A stretch of DNA of 64,000 bases from Acidobacteriota bacterium (lineage in GTDB: Bacteria; Acidobacteriota; Terriglobia; Bryobacterales; Bryobacteraceae). Below, in pieces: positions 42,116-49,841 of this stretch. Where the stretch lies: positions 1-64,000 of the forward strand of contig JACPNQ010000031.1 of NCBI GenBank assembly GCA_016185425.1, in the 5' to 3' direction. Numbering within the stretch: position 1 is the stretch's first letter; each line of letters opens with the position of its first letter. The notes below the pieces were generated by a model, which worked only from the letters and a program-made list of their open reading frames with translations, was not told where the DNA came from and made no database searches. The position numbers and the translations under genes were made by a program.

Positions 42116-43543
42116 ATGCGACTATTCGCCTTCCAATGCGCGTGTGTGGTTTTCGGCCTTGCAGCCGCCTCCGGGGCGTCGGCGCCGAAGAAGAAATCTA
42201 CCGCTAAGAAATCGACGGCCACCGCCAGCCGGAAGAAGGCGCCGGCCCGGAAAGGCACCACAGTCGCCACTCGCCGTCCTGTCGCGCGGCGGCCGGTCGC
42301 GAGCGCGGCCGTTGTCCCGGCTGCCATACGCGCCACCGCGAACGACGCCGTCTCCCAGTGGTTGAACGTCCCAGGGCTGATGGAGAATCCGGCGGCGCTG
42401 ATTCCTTTTTTTGAACAGCTTTACCGCCTGGAACGCGGCGAATCGAACGGCATCCTGCGCGTTTTCCATTACGGCGACTCCCATACGGCGGCCGACGAAT
42501 GGTCGGGTACCCTCCGATATCTGCTCCAAGCCCGCTTCGGCGATGGCGGCAACGGCTTTTCCCATGCCGGACGGCCATGGCTCGGCTACCGGCGGCTGGA
42601 CCTGAAGAGTTGGAACACGAACGGCTGGTATAGCGATGGCCTGGTGGGCCGGGAAGGCGATGGACTTTATGGGCTGGCCGGCGTCAGCATGTCCACCGAG
42701 CGCGCTGGCGAGATGGTCAATCTCCAGACCGAGGCCGAACATGCCGAATTCCACTATCTCCGCCAGCCAGGTGGCGGCCGGGTGGAACTTTCCGGCAACG
42801 GCGCCGTAATTGAGGTCATCGACACCGATGGTCCCGGCATGCCGATGATTCACAAGCTGCCTCTCTCGCCCGGTTCCCACCTGCTCACCGCCCGCACGGT
42901 GGACCGCGGCAAGCCGGTTCGGCTCCACGGCTGGGTCACCGAAAACAACCGCGGACTGACCTGGGAAATGATGGGCATCAACGGCGCGCAGGCCTCCATC
43001 GGCCTCAAATGGGAAGATGCCGGGCTGGCGCCGGTCTACCAGCAGCATACGCCGGCTCTCATCGTGCTCGCCTACGGCACCAACGAAGCGCGGAATAAGG
43101 ACTGGACGTTCGAAACCTATCGAGACATGTTTGTCTCCCTGCTCGATAAGTACCGCCGCCTGGCGCCCACCGCCGCTATTCTCGTCATCGGCCCGCCAGA
43201 CCACCAGATGCGCACTCGCGCCGGGTGGGCGCCGCCCGAAAAGATCGACGTCATTCTTGAGGCGCAGCGCGCCGCCTGCAAAGCGCGCGGCGCCGCCTTC
43301 TGGGACATTCGCGACCGCATGGGCGGCAAAGGCGCCATGCGCCAGTGGGTTTTCGCCGGCATGGCGCAGGGCGATTATGTGCACTTCACCGGCCCGGGCT
43401 ACCGGCTTCTCGGTGCGGCATTGTATAAGGAACTCATGGGCCAGTTCGCTACGTTCGCCCGCGTGCGTCGTGAGACCATGGAGCCCAAGACAGCGGTTTT
43501 TTCCGCGCCCGACCCGAATGGACAAACGAACACAAATCCTTGA
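42116..43543 (+). CDS. SGNH/GDSL-type acyl-transfer protein 2 with basic linker
   Basis: 475 residues. After a signal peptide (MRLFAFQCACVVFGLAAASGASA) comes a very basic, Ala-rich linker (about 24-75, with repeats like KKSTAKKSTATASRKK). The SGNH core then has FHYGDSHTAADEW, LAYGTNEARNK and GDYVHFTGPGYRLLG, giving the Ser, third-block and Asp/His residues. It is a divergent duplicate of the preceding gene. ATG 42116 with CCAGGAGAGA was chosen over an upstream TTG. The basic linker could hold the protein near an anionic surface polymer. Confidence 0.85.
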   Translation: MRLFAFQCACVVFGLAAASGASAPKKKSTAKKSTATASRKKAPARKGTTVATRRPVARRPVASAAVVPAAIRATANDAVSQWLNVPGLMENPAALIPFFEQLYRLERGESNGILRVFHYGDSHTAADEWSGTLRYLLQARFGDGGNGFSHAGRPWLGYRRLDLKSWNTNGWYSDGLVGREGDGLYGLAGVSMSTERAGEMVNLQTEAEHAEFHYLRQPGGGRVELSGNGAVIEVIDTDGPGMPMIHKLPLSPGSHLLTARTVDRGKPVRLHGWVTENNRGLTWEMMGINGAQASIGLKWEDAGLAPVYQQHTPALIVLAYGTNEARNKDWTFETYRDMFVSLLDKYRRLAPTAAILVIGPPDHQMRTRAGWAPPEKIDVILEAQRAACKARGAAFWDIRDRMGGKGAMRQWVFAGMAQGDYVHFTGPGYRLLGAALYKELMGQFATFARVRRETMEPKTAVFSAPDPNGQTNTNP

Positions 43544-43754
43544 TATTATCCGCACAGTCGCCGGGAAAGATCCTTCGGTGGCTCCCGATGAGTCCCTGTT
43601 TGACAACGGCGTCCTTGATTCGTTTGGCCTGCAGGATCTGGTTACCGGATTGGAGAAGTCCTTCGGCGTGAAGATCCCCGATTCCGACCTCACGCCGCGG
43701 AAATTCGATTCCATCGAGCGTATAGAAGAGTATCTTCAGGAGCACGGAAAATAG
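43518..43754 (+). CDS. Acyl carrier protein
   Basis: 78 residues, typical size. The phosphopantetheine site is GVLDSFGLQDLV with its Ser, and helix III is PRKFDSIERIEEYL. It should carry an acyl group as a thioester in the cytoplasm. The gene overlaps SGNH 2 by 26 bases and is followed with no gap by the KAS III-like gene, so it is dedicated to this operon rather than general fatty acid synthesis. DltC plays the equivalent part in D-alanylation. Confidence 0.9.
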   Translation: MDKRTQILDIIRTVAGKDPSVAPDESLFDNGVLDSFGLQDLVTGLEKSFGVKIPDSDLTPRKFDSIERIEEYLQEHGK

Positions 43755-44690
43755 GTGGCGTTTTTGAAAGCATTTGGTTCCTACCTCCCGGAAAGGGTAG
43801 TGACCAACGACGAGATCGGGGCGCGGGTCGGCTGTGACGCCGACTGGATCCGCAACGTTTCGGGCATTGACGAACGGCGCTTCGCCCGCGAAGACGAGTC
43901 GGTGATCGACCTCGCTCTCGGCGCGGCGCAGGACTGTCTCGAGCGCGCCAAAATCAAGGCCGCCGACCTCGGGATGATCCTCGTCGCCAGCGGCTCCTGG
44001 GACCGCCAGTTCCCCGGTCCGGCCGCTTCCGTCGCCAACCGCCTCGGCTTGGACGCAACGCCTTCTCTGGACATGCCCATGGCCAGCGCCGGCTCGCTCT
44101 TTGGCATCTCGCTCGCCTCGCGGCTCTGCTCCTCTCTCGGCCCCATTCTGGTGATTGGCGCGGAGAAGATGTCGAAGGTCGTCGAACGTGAACCCATGGA
44201 GCGAGGCGTCGCCATCTTATTCGGCGATGGCGCAGGCGCCTGCCTTGTCCATCCCTCTTCCGGTTTCGCGCGTATCGTCGATTGCGGCCTCTACTCCGAC
44301 GGTGCCTACGCCGAGGACCTGAAACTGCCGTTCAGCTCGCCTCTCGAAATGAACGGCCGCTCGGTTATCCTGCAAGCCTCCCGCAAAATCCCGCGCGCCA
44401 TTGCGGCGCTGCTGGAACAGCACCGCCGCCGAGCCGCCGATGTAGCCGTCTTCCTCATGCACCAGGCGAATCAGAACCTGATCGCCCGCGTCGCCCAGGC
44501 GCTGGAAGTCGCCGAAGACAAGTTCTACTCGAATATCAAGCGATTCGGCAACACCTCGTCCGCGTCTATGCTCATCGCCGCCGCCGAGTGGGCGAACGCC
44601 AATGAACTCCGCCCCGGTGAAACGCTTTGCTTCGCCGCCTTCGGTGCCGGTTTCCACTGGGGCGCGCTGCTTGCCGAAGGCTCGTCGTGA
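43755..44690 (+). CDS. KAS III-like ketoacyl synthase / acyltransferase with Ser for Cys
   Basis: 311 residues, GTG start adjacent to the ACP stop. Thiolase fold of the FabH type: ERVVTNDEIGARVG, DADWIRNVSGIDERR at the N-terminus, His in FLMHQANQNLI and Asn in FGNTSSASML are conserved. The nucleophile block reads LDMPMASAGSLFGI: residue 111 is Ser where FabH has Cys. His and Asn are kept. Ser-type KAS III proteins such as DpsC act as acyl-loading enzymes, so this may load the neighbouring ACP rather than condense. Its stop overlaps the methyltransferase GTG. Confidence 0.9.
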   Translation: MAFLKAFGSYLPERVVTNDEIGARVGCDADWIRNVSGIDERRFAREDESVIDLALGAAQDCLERAKIKAADLGMILVASGSWDRQFPGPAASVANRLGLDATPSLDMPMASAGSLFGISLASRLCSSLGPILVIGAEKMSKVVEREPMERGVAILFGDGAGACLVHPSSGFARIVDCGLYSDGAYAEDLKLPFSSPLEMNGRSVILQASRKIPRAIAALLEQHRRRAADVAVFLMHQANQNLIARVAQALEVAEDKFYSNIKRFGNTSSASMLIAAAEWANANELRPGETLCFAAFGAGFHWGALLAEGSS

Positions 44691-45388
44691 AGGCTTCCGT
44701 TGACGAAATTCGCGAGCGGTTTGATAACGATGTCGAGCGATTCTCCAACCTCGAGACCGGGCAGATAGCAACGCAGGACGCCGCTCTCGTGCTCGAAATG
44801 ATCGCCGCATCGGCCAAGCGCGTCACGCCAGACGCCACTCGCCTTCTCGACCTCGGCTGCGGTGCCGGCAACTTCAGCCTCAAGTTCTCTCAGTTCTTCG
44901 AACTCTCAAACATCACACTCGTGGATCTCAGCGCCAACATGCTCGATCGTGCCATGGAACGCTGTAAGTCCACCCTTGCGGAACTCCGCGCGATACAGAC
45001 CGACATTCGTGACCTTGATCCTGAGCCCGGGTCGCAGGATCTGATCGTCGCGGCGGCGGTCCTTCACCACTTGCGCGCCGAAGTCGAGTGGGCGTCGGTC
45101 TTCCGCCAACTATACAAAGCGCTCCGCCCCGGCGGCAGCTTATGGATCTGGGATTTGGTGGCGCATGACATTCCCGGAGTACAGGCCGAGATGTGGGAGC
45201 GCTACGGCGCTTATCTGGCGTCGTTGAAAGGGGACGAATACCGCGAAAAGGTCTTCGCTTACGTGGAATACGAGGACTCCCCCCGCAGCGTGGCGTTTCA
45301 ACTCCACCACCTCCGCGCGGCTGGATTTCAGGCGGATGTGCTGCACAAGAACGGCTGCTTCGCGGCCATCGGGGCTTATAGAAGCTAG
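44687..45388 (+). CDS. Class I SAM-dependent methyltransferase
   Basis: 233 residues, GTG start overlapping the KAS III stop. SAM-binding motif I is LLDLGCGAGNFS, followed by ITLVDLSANMLDRA and post-motif LIVAAAVLHHLRAE with ALRPGGSLWIWDLV. Its substrate is unknown; within the operon it could methylate the acyl group or the acceptor. It ends in a 4-base overlap with a convergent gene. Confidence 0.88.
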   Translation: MKASVDEIRERFDNDVERFSNLETGQIATQDAALVLEMIAASAKRVTPDATRLLDLGCGAGNFSLKFSQFFELSNITLVDLSANMLDRAMERCKSTLAELRAIQTDIRDLDPEPGSQDLIVAAAVLHHLRAEVEWASVFRQLYKALRPGGSLWIWDLVAHDIPGVQAEMWERYGAYLASLKGDEYREKVFAYVEYEDSPRSVAFQLHHLRAAGFQADVLHKNGCFAAIGAYRS

Positions 45389-46071
45389 CTGTCCGATCTG
45401 CGGCGTCGGCGCACCAGCGCAATAATTCCAGCCACCGCGCCGGCTATGACAACATTGAAAATTGAAGGCACCTCAGGCATATGGTCCGCCGTATCCACGA
45501 ACGGCGAAAAGGAATCGGCTACAAATGTTGGGGCGGCAGGGAGAATCAAACGGAGTGAGGTGAGTGAAGCTGTCGCCGCCTGAGCCCAAAGAAATCGGTT
45601 GTAATCTTCATCCTGCGAATCAAACACTAGCAGGCGGCTACTCTCAAAGCTAACCCTTGACGGCATGATCGCTTCTTCTGCTACTTGCGGAGAAGTCAAA
45701 AGTCCGACCGTCTGGTTGGTAAGCTGTAATTGCTGGAGCCACGCCGCGCCGGCTTGCGCATTGTTACCTCCGTCAATCAGGAGGTTGCGAACAGGGCTCG
45801 CCGCCACCAGCGCATAGCTTTCCGTGAATGGTTGATATCCGGCCCGGACTCCTTGGATCGGCCGGGAGTCAGCCTCAATTCCGGATCGCCACGCGTCGGC
45901 AAGGCCAAAATTTCCGGTAGTTTCTACCTGCCCCCCGCCCAAAAGGTTCCACGGAACTTCTCCGGATTCGCCAATTGCGCCCGGCAAAATGAACGAAGCA
46001 GAATAGACCGCTACTCCGAAGGTCAATGAAACCGTGACTTCGGTCAAAAGTCTGCAAACAATTGAGGCCAT
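45385..46071 (-). CDS. Exported protein with PEP-CTERM-like sorting tail
   Basis: 228 residues. A hydrophobic N-terminus (VTVSLTFGVAVYSASFILPG) leads a moderately polar middle and a C-terminal sorting-like signal: HMPEVPSIFN, a hydrophobic helix and RRRRR. This fits the PEP-CTERM tripartite pattern, although the motif is PEVP rather than the common PEP. Such proteins are cleaved by exosortase and linked to exopolysaccharide. It is convergent with the methyltransferase (4-base overlap). The middle region is unrecognised. Confidence 0.65.
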   Translation of the reverse strand: MASIVCRLLTEVTVSLTFGVAVYSASFILPGAIGESGEVPWNLLGGGQVETTGNFGLADAWRSGIEADSRPIQGVRAGYQPFTESYALVAASPVRNLLIDGGNNAQAGAAWLQQLQLTNQTVGLLTSPQVAEEAIMPSRVSFESSRLLVFDSQDEDYNRFLWAQAATASLTSLRLILPAAPTFVADSFSPFVDTADHMPEVPSIFNVVIAGAVAGIIALVRRRRRSDS

Positions 46072-46089
46072 AACGATTTACCTCTTAAC

Positions 46090-46600
46090 AGCATCCATTT
46101 GCCGCATCTCATCGCGCGACAACGCACGGACCACCGGCAGCGGCAAAAGTTATCGCCCCCGGCGGGTTTCGGTTCCCTGTTGGTCCGCCAGGACCAACAA
46201 AGCAAAGGCTTCAGCTACAACGCCTCCAAAGCCAGGAGTACGAACGCCACTTCCCTATCGGCGTTGAGGTCGACACTCTCTCGGGCATCAGGACTCGGTC
46301 GGCCTCACACGGGCACTAAAAAGCAATTGGTGTTCCAATCGCTGGCTGTCCCTGGAAGTGGACACTGCCCTCGAAACGCACATCGACTCTGGCGGGCTCA
46401 ACATATCAATAGCTCAGCATCACGTTTCAACATCACCAACTCCGTGCGGCGAGGGTGGTGGTAAAGGGGTCGCGCTATCACATTCTTCACTTAGAAGCGC
46501 GTCCAGATCCCCTTCCATTCAATTCCGATGGCCTCCTCAACGGCCCGAAAGCCGGCCAGCTTCACGTCGCTACTTCACGTCGTCCGCCTGGAACCTGACA
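46090..46600 (+). other. Probable decayed coding DNA
   Basis: No intact gene is supported here. One frame (46443-46599) reads GSRYHILHLEARPDPLPFNS before a TGA, and another near 46355 reads VDTALETHIDSGG, resembling VDTALETLIDASR in the frameshifted gene downstream (46870). This suggests an eroded partial duplicate. A hairpin GTTGGTCC-GCCA-GGACCAAC sits at 46179-46198. Confidence 0.3.
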
Positions 46601-46601
46601 A

Positions 46602-47169
46602 TTGGGGTTCATCGCGCCCAACTCCCCCAAGAGCACTACCGCCTCAATCTTCATCGACCCCGAAGTCGACGGCTTCCCCGATGTCCGAATCCTCCCGAAA
46701 AGCCAAAATTCAGTCCCACTTCAGCCCAACCAGGAATTCACCTTTCCCCTGATGGGGATCCGCGCGAAGTTCGATGCGCAAGTAATCACCGCCGGTATCT
46801 ACGCCGGCGGCACGACCACTGGCGATCCCGTTCTCCTCAAAAGCCTCCAAACCCGCCGCGCCAACATGCTCCTTGCCGTCGACACCGCCCTGGAAACTCT
46901 CATTGACGCTAGCCGGCGCAACGTGCCTCGAGCGCAACTCGTCAACCAGTTCAAAAAACCTCGCCAACGCTCTCCACCGCTGGTATGTCCCCGTTGAACA
47001 ACAAATCGGCCGCGGGCTTTATCAGTCCTATGTCGGCAAGCTAATCAATCTCCCCGAACAGCCACTCGGAACGCCATTCCCACCCGGCGCGTTCATTGAA
47101 CAGGAGACCGCCGCTCTCAACCAGCATAGGGTGAAACTGCTGGCCGCTATCTCTGCCATCGGCGGATAG
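46602..47169 (+). pseudogene. Unknown gene with a frameshift at an A6 tract
   Basis: Frame one runs from TTG 46602 (GFIAPNSPKSTTASIFIDPE...) through VDTALETLIDASRRNVPRAQ to VNQFKK; the open reading then continues in a second frame as NLANALHRWYVPVEQQIGRG to a TAG at 47169. The change falls at six A's (46953-46958), where a one-base indel would join the two into a protein of about 189 residues. Either a recent pseudogene, a sequencing error or recoding. The family is not recognised. Confidence 0.5.
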
Positions 47170-47245
47170 AAACTTCGCCTCAGCGCCAGTGGCGGGGATG
47201 GCGCCTATAAGAACAGGTATCCGTAAAACGCTGGAAATTATCGCG

Positions 47246-47713
47246 TTAAAGCAGCTTCCCCACGGCCGCCTCAATCGTCGCGACGGAAGTCTCGCCCTTC
47301 CAGAGCTGCACCTTGCGTCCGGCCTTGTCGTATAACACCAGGGCGGGGAGTTCGCCGCCCCACTTCGGATCGATCAGGCGGATGAACACGTCATCGTCCT
47401 TCGGCGCTTTCAAATAGGTTGCGCCCGTCACTCCGGCCTTTGCCAGAAACTCTCGCGCTGTATCCGCATTCTCCGGTTCGTCGGCGCTAATCGGCACCAG
47501 CACCAGCCCCTTTGCCTTCAGCCGCGCTTCCAGCTTGGCGAGCTCCGGCAACTCCTTACGGCACGGCACACACCAAGTGGCCCAGAAATCCACTAGGACA
47601 ACTTTGCCTTTCTGCGCGGCGAGCATCTTCGGATAGCCGATTTCGTTGATCTTCTGCAGTGGCTCGGCGGCAAAGCTGAGTGCGGCGGCGGCAAGGATAA
47701 GTGCGAATTTCAT
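47246..47713 (-). CDS. Exported TlpA/ResA-type thioredoxin-like protein
   Basis: 155 residues with a signal peptide (MKFALILAAAALSFA). The thioredoxin active site is FWATWCVPCRKELPEL; the cis-Pro block is GGELPALVLYDKAG. It should reduce or exchange disulfides in the periplasm. Its ATG overlaps the redoxin stop by four bases (ATGA), placing it at the end of a cassette of five small genes. Confidence 0.9.
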   Translation of the reverse strand: MKFALILAAAALSFAAEPLQKINEIGYPKMLAAQKGKVVLVDFWATWCVPCRKELPELAKLEARLKAKGLVLVPISADEPENADTAREFLAKAGVTGATYLKAPKDDDVFIRLIDPKWGGELPALVLYDKAGRKVQLWKGETSVATIEAAVGKLL

Positions 47714-48246
47714 ACTTTCTTGATAGCGCACCCGAAGGCGCGGATGGATTTTATCGAAACCGGACGCCCGGCGAGGAGATCATCGACGGCAATTTTGACG
47801 GCTTCGACCTTCACTCGGGCCGGATTGCGCGAGTCGTCGATGGCGCCCTGATAGCGCGGCGCGCCGCTCGCGTCGATCACAACCACTTCCGGCGTCAACG
47901 TCACACCAAAACGGTCGGCGACGGTATTGCGCCAATCCTTGAAAAAAGGCACCGGGAACTTCACGTCGGCCGCATACCGTTCGGTTTCCGCCGCGGACTC
48001 GTTGTCGTTTGCGTTGACCAACAGCAGGCGGACCGCCTTGTCTTCAAAATGCTTCGCCAGTGCGCGGATTCGCTCCTGGTAGGCGTTCGAGATCGGACAA
48101 ACTGTCGACAGGAACACGATCACCGTGGCGCGGTACTCCTTCACGTCCACGTATTCGGGCATCCCATCGGTACGGCTCAGCCGAATCGCGGCGGCGCTCC
48201 ATGCGGGTGCCGGGATAAATCCACCGAGAAAGAGCCGCCGGTTCAC
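47710..48246 (-). CDS. Exported redoxin (AhpC/TSA-like) protein
   Basis: 178 residues with a Tat-like leader MNRRLFLGGFIPAPAWSAA. The redoxin strand VIVFLSTVCPISNAYQERIR holds a single Cys in the CPISNAY motif common in exported redoxins of acidobacteria and planctomycetes; LTPEVVVIDASG is the cis-Pro block. Without a second Cys it may act as a one-Cys peroxidase or a redox partner. It overlaps both neighbours by four bases. Confidence 0.85.
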   Translation of the reverse strand: MNRRLFLGGFIPAPAWSAAAIRLSRTDGMPEYVDVKEYRATVIVFLSTVCPISNAYQERIRALAKHFEDKAVRLLLVNANDNESAAETERYAADVKFPVPFFKDWRNTVADRFGVTLTPEVVVIDASGAPRYQGAIDDSRNPARVKVEAVKIAVDDLLAGRPVSIKSIRAFGCAIKKV

Positions 48247-48656
48247 TGTTTCTTGTTCTCGAGCTTCAGGTGCATGATGGCGCGCTTGCGGTCGTCGAAC
48301 GTCGAGAGCGTGCGCGCCGGACTCACCATGCCCTTGGCTTCCGCCTTCAGTTCATAGTCGACGTTGGTCGACAGTCCCTGAAAGCTGAAGATGCCATCCG
48401 CCTTAGTGATGAAGCTGCGAACCTGCATGGTCTTGGTGTTCTTCAACTGCACAACGGCGCCCTCGACGAGTGTGTCGTCCACCATCCGAATGGTACCGGT
48501 GACGGCGCGCACATTCGGGTCATCGCCCTTCTTGTCCTTTTGCGAGCCGGGCAGCCAGTTGCCGTACCCCGAACCCTTCTGCTGGCTCTGCGCAACAAGC
48601 GCCGCCGTGCAGAAAAGCGCTACGGCGAGTACTCGGGCGATCATTGTGCGCGGCAT
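48243..48656 (-). CDS. Exported carboxypeptidase-regulatory-like domain protein
   Basis: 137 residues. A signal peptide (MIARVLAVALFCTAALVAQ) precedes a compact beta-sandwich: VRAVTGTIRMVDDTLVEGAV, VQLKNTKTMQVRSFITKADG, IFSFQGLSTNVDYELKAEA. This is the carboxypeptidase D regulatory-like fold, a surface or periplasmic accessory domain. It overlaps the redoxin start by four bases. Confidence 0.8.
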   Translation of the reverse strand: MPRTMIARVLAVALFCTAALVAQSQQKGSGYGNWLPGSQKDKKGDDPNVRAVTGTIRMVDDTLVEGAVVQLKNTKTMQVRSFITKADGIFSFQGLSTNVDYELKAEAKGMVSPARTLSTFDDRKRAIMHLKLENKKQ

Positions 48657-48689
48657 AAAAGGGGGGAGCTCCTGGTTTGTTCGATGCGG

Positions 48690-49112
48690 TTATGGAACCG
48701 CTGGTTTCAGTGTGAAGAAGACATCCATCCGGGCGCCGGGCGCCGCCGTTGTCTCCTTTTCCTCGGACTGAAGGCCTTTTGCGGAAACCTTCACCTTATA
48801 TTTGACCTCGTCCGGCGGGAGATAGAAAGCGAATTCGCCGCGGCCGTCGGAGATGGCTTTCCGGACTTTGGGTCTCTTTCCATCGGTACGGACTTCGGTG
48901 AGCTCCACTTCGGCGCCACCAATGGCGAAGCCGGGATCGCGGAACACCGTACCCGCAATGACGGCCGCCATCTTCTTCTCCTTCTCTTTTTCTTTTTTCC
49001 CGGCGGCTACCAGGCCGGCAGGCAGAAGCAGTGCGAAGAACGCGCGGCGGGCGGTGCTAGCGCCAGTCTTCGTCGTCTTCCTCTTCCTCTTCGAAATCGT
49101 CGGCGTCTTCAT
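48690..49112 (-). CDS. Second exported carboxypeptidase-regulatory-like protein
   Basis: About 140 residues. IAGTVFRDPGFAIGGAEVEL, ISDGRGEFAFYLPPDE and YKVKVSAKGLQSEEKE form the same beta-sandwich fold as the downstream gene. The start is uncertain: ATG 49112 gives a basic n-region and hydrophobic core (RRAFFALLLPAGLVAAG) that make a believable signal, but overlaps the LysW-like gene by 56 bases; ATG 48971 would lose the signal. A Lys/Glu run (GKKEKEKEKK) follows the signal. Confidence 0.7.
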   Translation of the reverse strand: MKTPTISKRKRKTTKTGASTARRAFFALLLPAGLVAAGKKEKEKEKKMAAVIAGTVFRDPGFAIGGAEVELTEVRTDGKRPKVRKAISDGRGEFAFYLPPDEVKYKVKVSAKGLQSEEKETTAAPGARMDVFFTLKPAVP

Positions 49113-49314
49113 CGCCGTCTTCGTAATCGTCCTCATCCTCGTCGTCGTCATCCTCATCTTCGTCATCGTCGTCGTCGACGGCTTCGAGTTCGAGGGGTTC
49201 CTTGCTGGAAACGCGGACCATCTCGCCGCATTCTTCGCAAGTCAGTTCGTCTCCCTCGTCCAGTTCTTCCTCGTCAAAGTCGAGGGCGGCGTCACACAAG
49301 GGGCAATTGACCAT
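49057..49314 (-). CDS. LysW-like zinc-ribbon protein with long acidic tail
   Basis: 85 residues. The N-terminus MVNCPLCDAALDFDEEELDE and TCEECGEMV form the two-CxxC zinc ribbon seen in LysW, the amino-group carrier protein of lysine/arginine biosynthesis. The tail is almost pure Asp/Glu for about 40 residues and ends DDEDWR. LysW normally ends EDWGE, with the final Glu as the attachment site; here the terminal Glu is absent. No LysX/LysZ-type genes are nearby. ATG 49314 fits the LysW start; an upstream ATG would add 18 residues. Confidence 0.75.
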   Translation of the reverse strand: MVNCPLCDAALDFDEEELDEGDELTCEECGEMVRVSSKEPLELEAVDDDDDEDEDDDDEDEDDYEDGDEDADDFEEEEEDDEDWR

Positions 49315-49462
49315 AAGTGAATCCTGTGTTTCCTTCCTCCGCAAATCCGTGTCGCGGTATTGGGTCACGATAAGTAGTTGTCCATCACGCGCCAGTGCCT
49401 GGCGCGGTGCGGTTCTCAGTCATTGTACAAAGGCACCGGACGATTGCAAGTTGCGTCAAATT

Positions 49463-49834
49463 CTAATGACCGGCGGCTTGCGCGGGACGAAGCGATTCCG
49501 CATATCCGAGGATCGTATCGTAGTCCAACGTGACCAGCGTCTTTTCAATGTCCTCGCCGGTCTCAATCATCTTTTTTAAGTGCCCCGCGGCGATGCGGTG
49601 GACCCACGGGTCTGTGACGGGCTGCTCAGTGGCGTGGCTGGCTTGGAGCAGGAACTTGTGGGGCAGAGCGATGATTTTCTCTTCGCGGATGCCGCCGGAA
49701 GAGATTTCGAATTTGACGTCCACGGTATCCGCGTGGCGGATGGAGATGCCGTTCTGCGACCAAAGGAACTCCACGGTCCAAATTGCACCGAAGGGATCGG
49801 GACCCGCTTCGAACGTGCGGTAGTATTCGCTCAT
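49463..49834 (-). CDS. Small cytoplasmic protein of unknown function
   Basis: 123 residues without signal or membrane segment. A beta-rich N-terminal half (WTVEFLWSQNGISIRHADTV, VKFEISSGGIREEKIIALP) is followed by a helical C-terminus (WVHRIAAGHLKKMIETGED). Balanced composition suggests a real gene. It lies between the LysW-like gene and an esterase on the same strand. I do not recognise the family. Confidence 0.6.
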   Translation of the reverse strand: MSEYYRTFEAGPDPFGAIWTVEFLWSQNGISIRHADTVDVKFEISSGGIREEKIIALPHKFLLQASHATEQPVTDPWVHRIAAGHLKKMIETGEDIEKTLVTLDYDTILGYAESLRPAQAAGH

Positions 49835-49841
49835 GCACTCG

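Noticed and set aside
38630..43714. Long minus-strand frames of over 500 codons across the MBOAT-SGNH region
   Set aside because: They mirror the plus-strand genes, whose motifs and overlaps are clear; the mirrored products lack domains.
46953..46959. A AAA AAC slippery heptamer as programmed -1 frameshifting
   Set aside because: The continuation is in the +1 (or -2) frame, so classic -1 slippage does not join the two frames; an indel is simpler.
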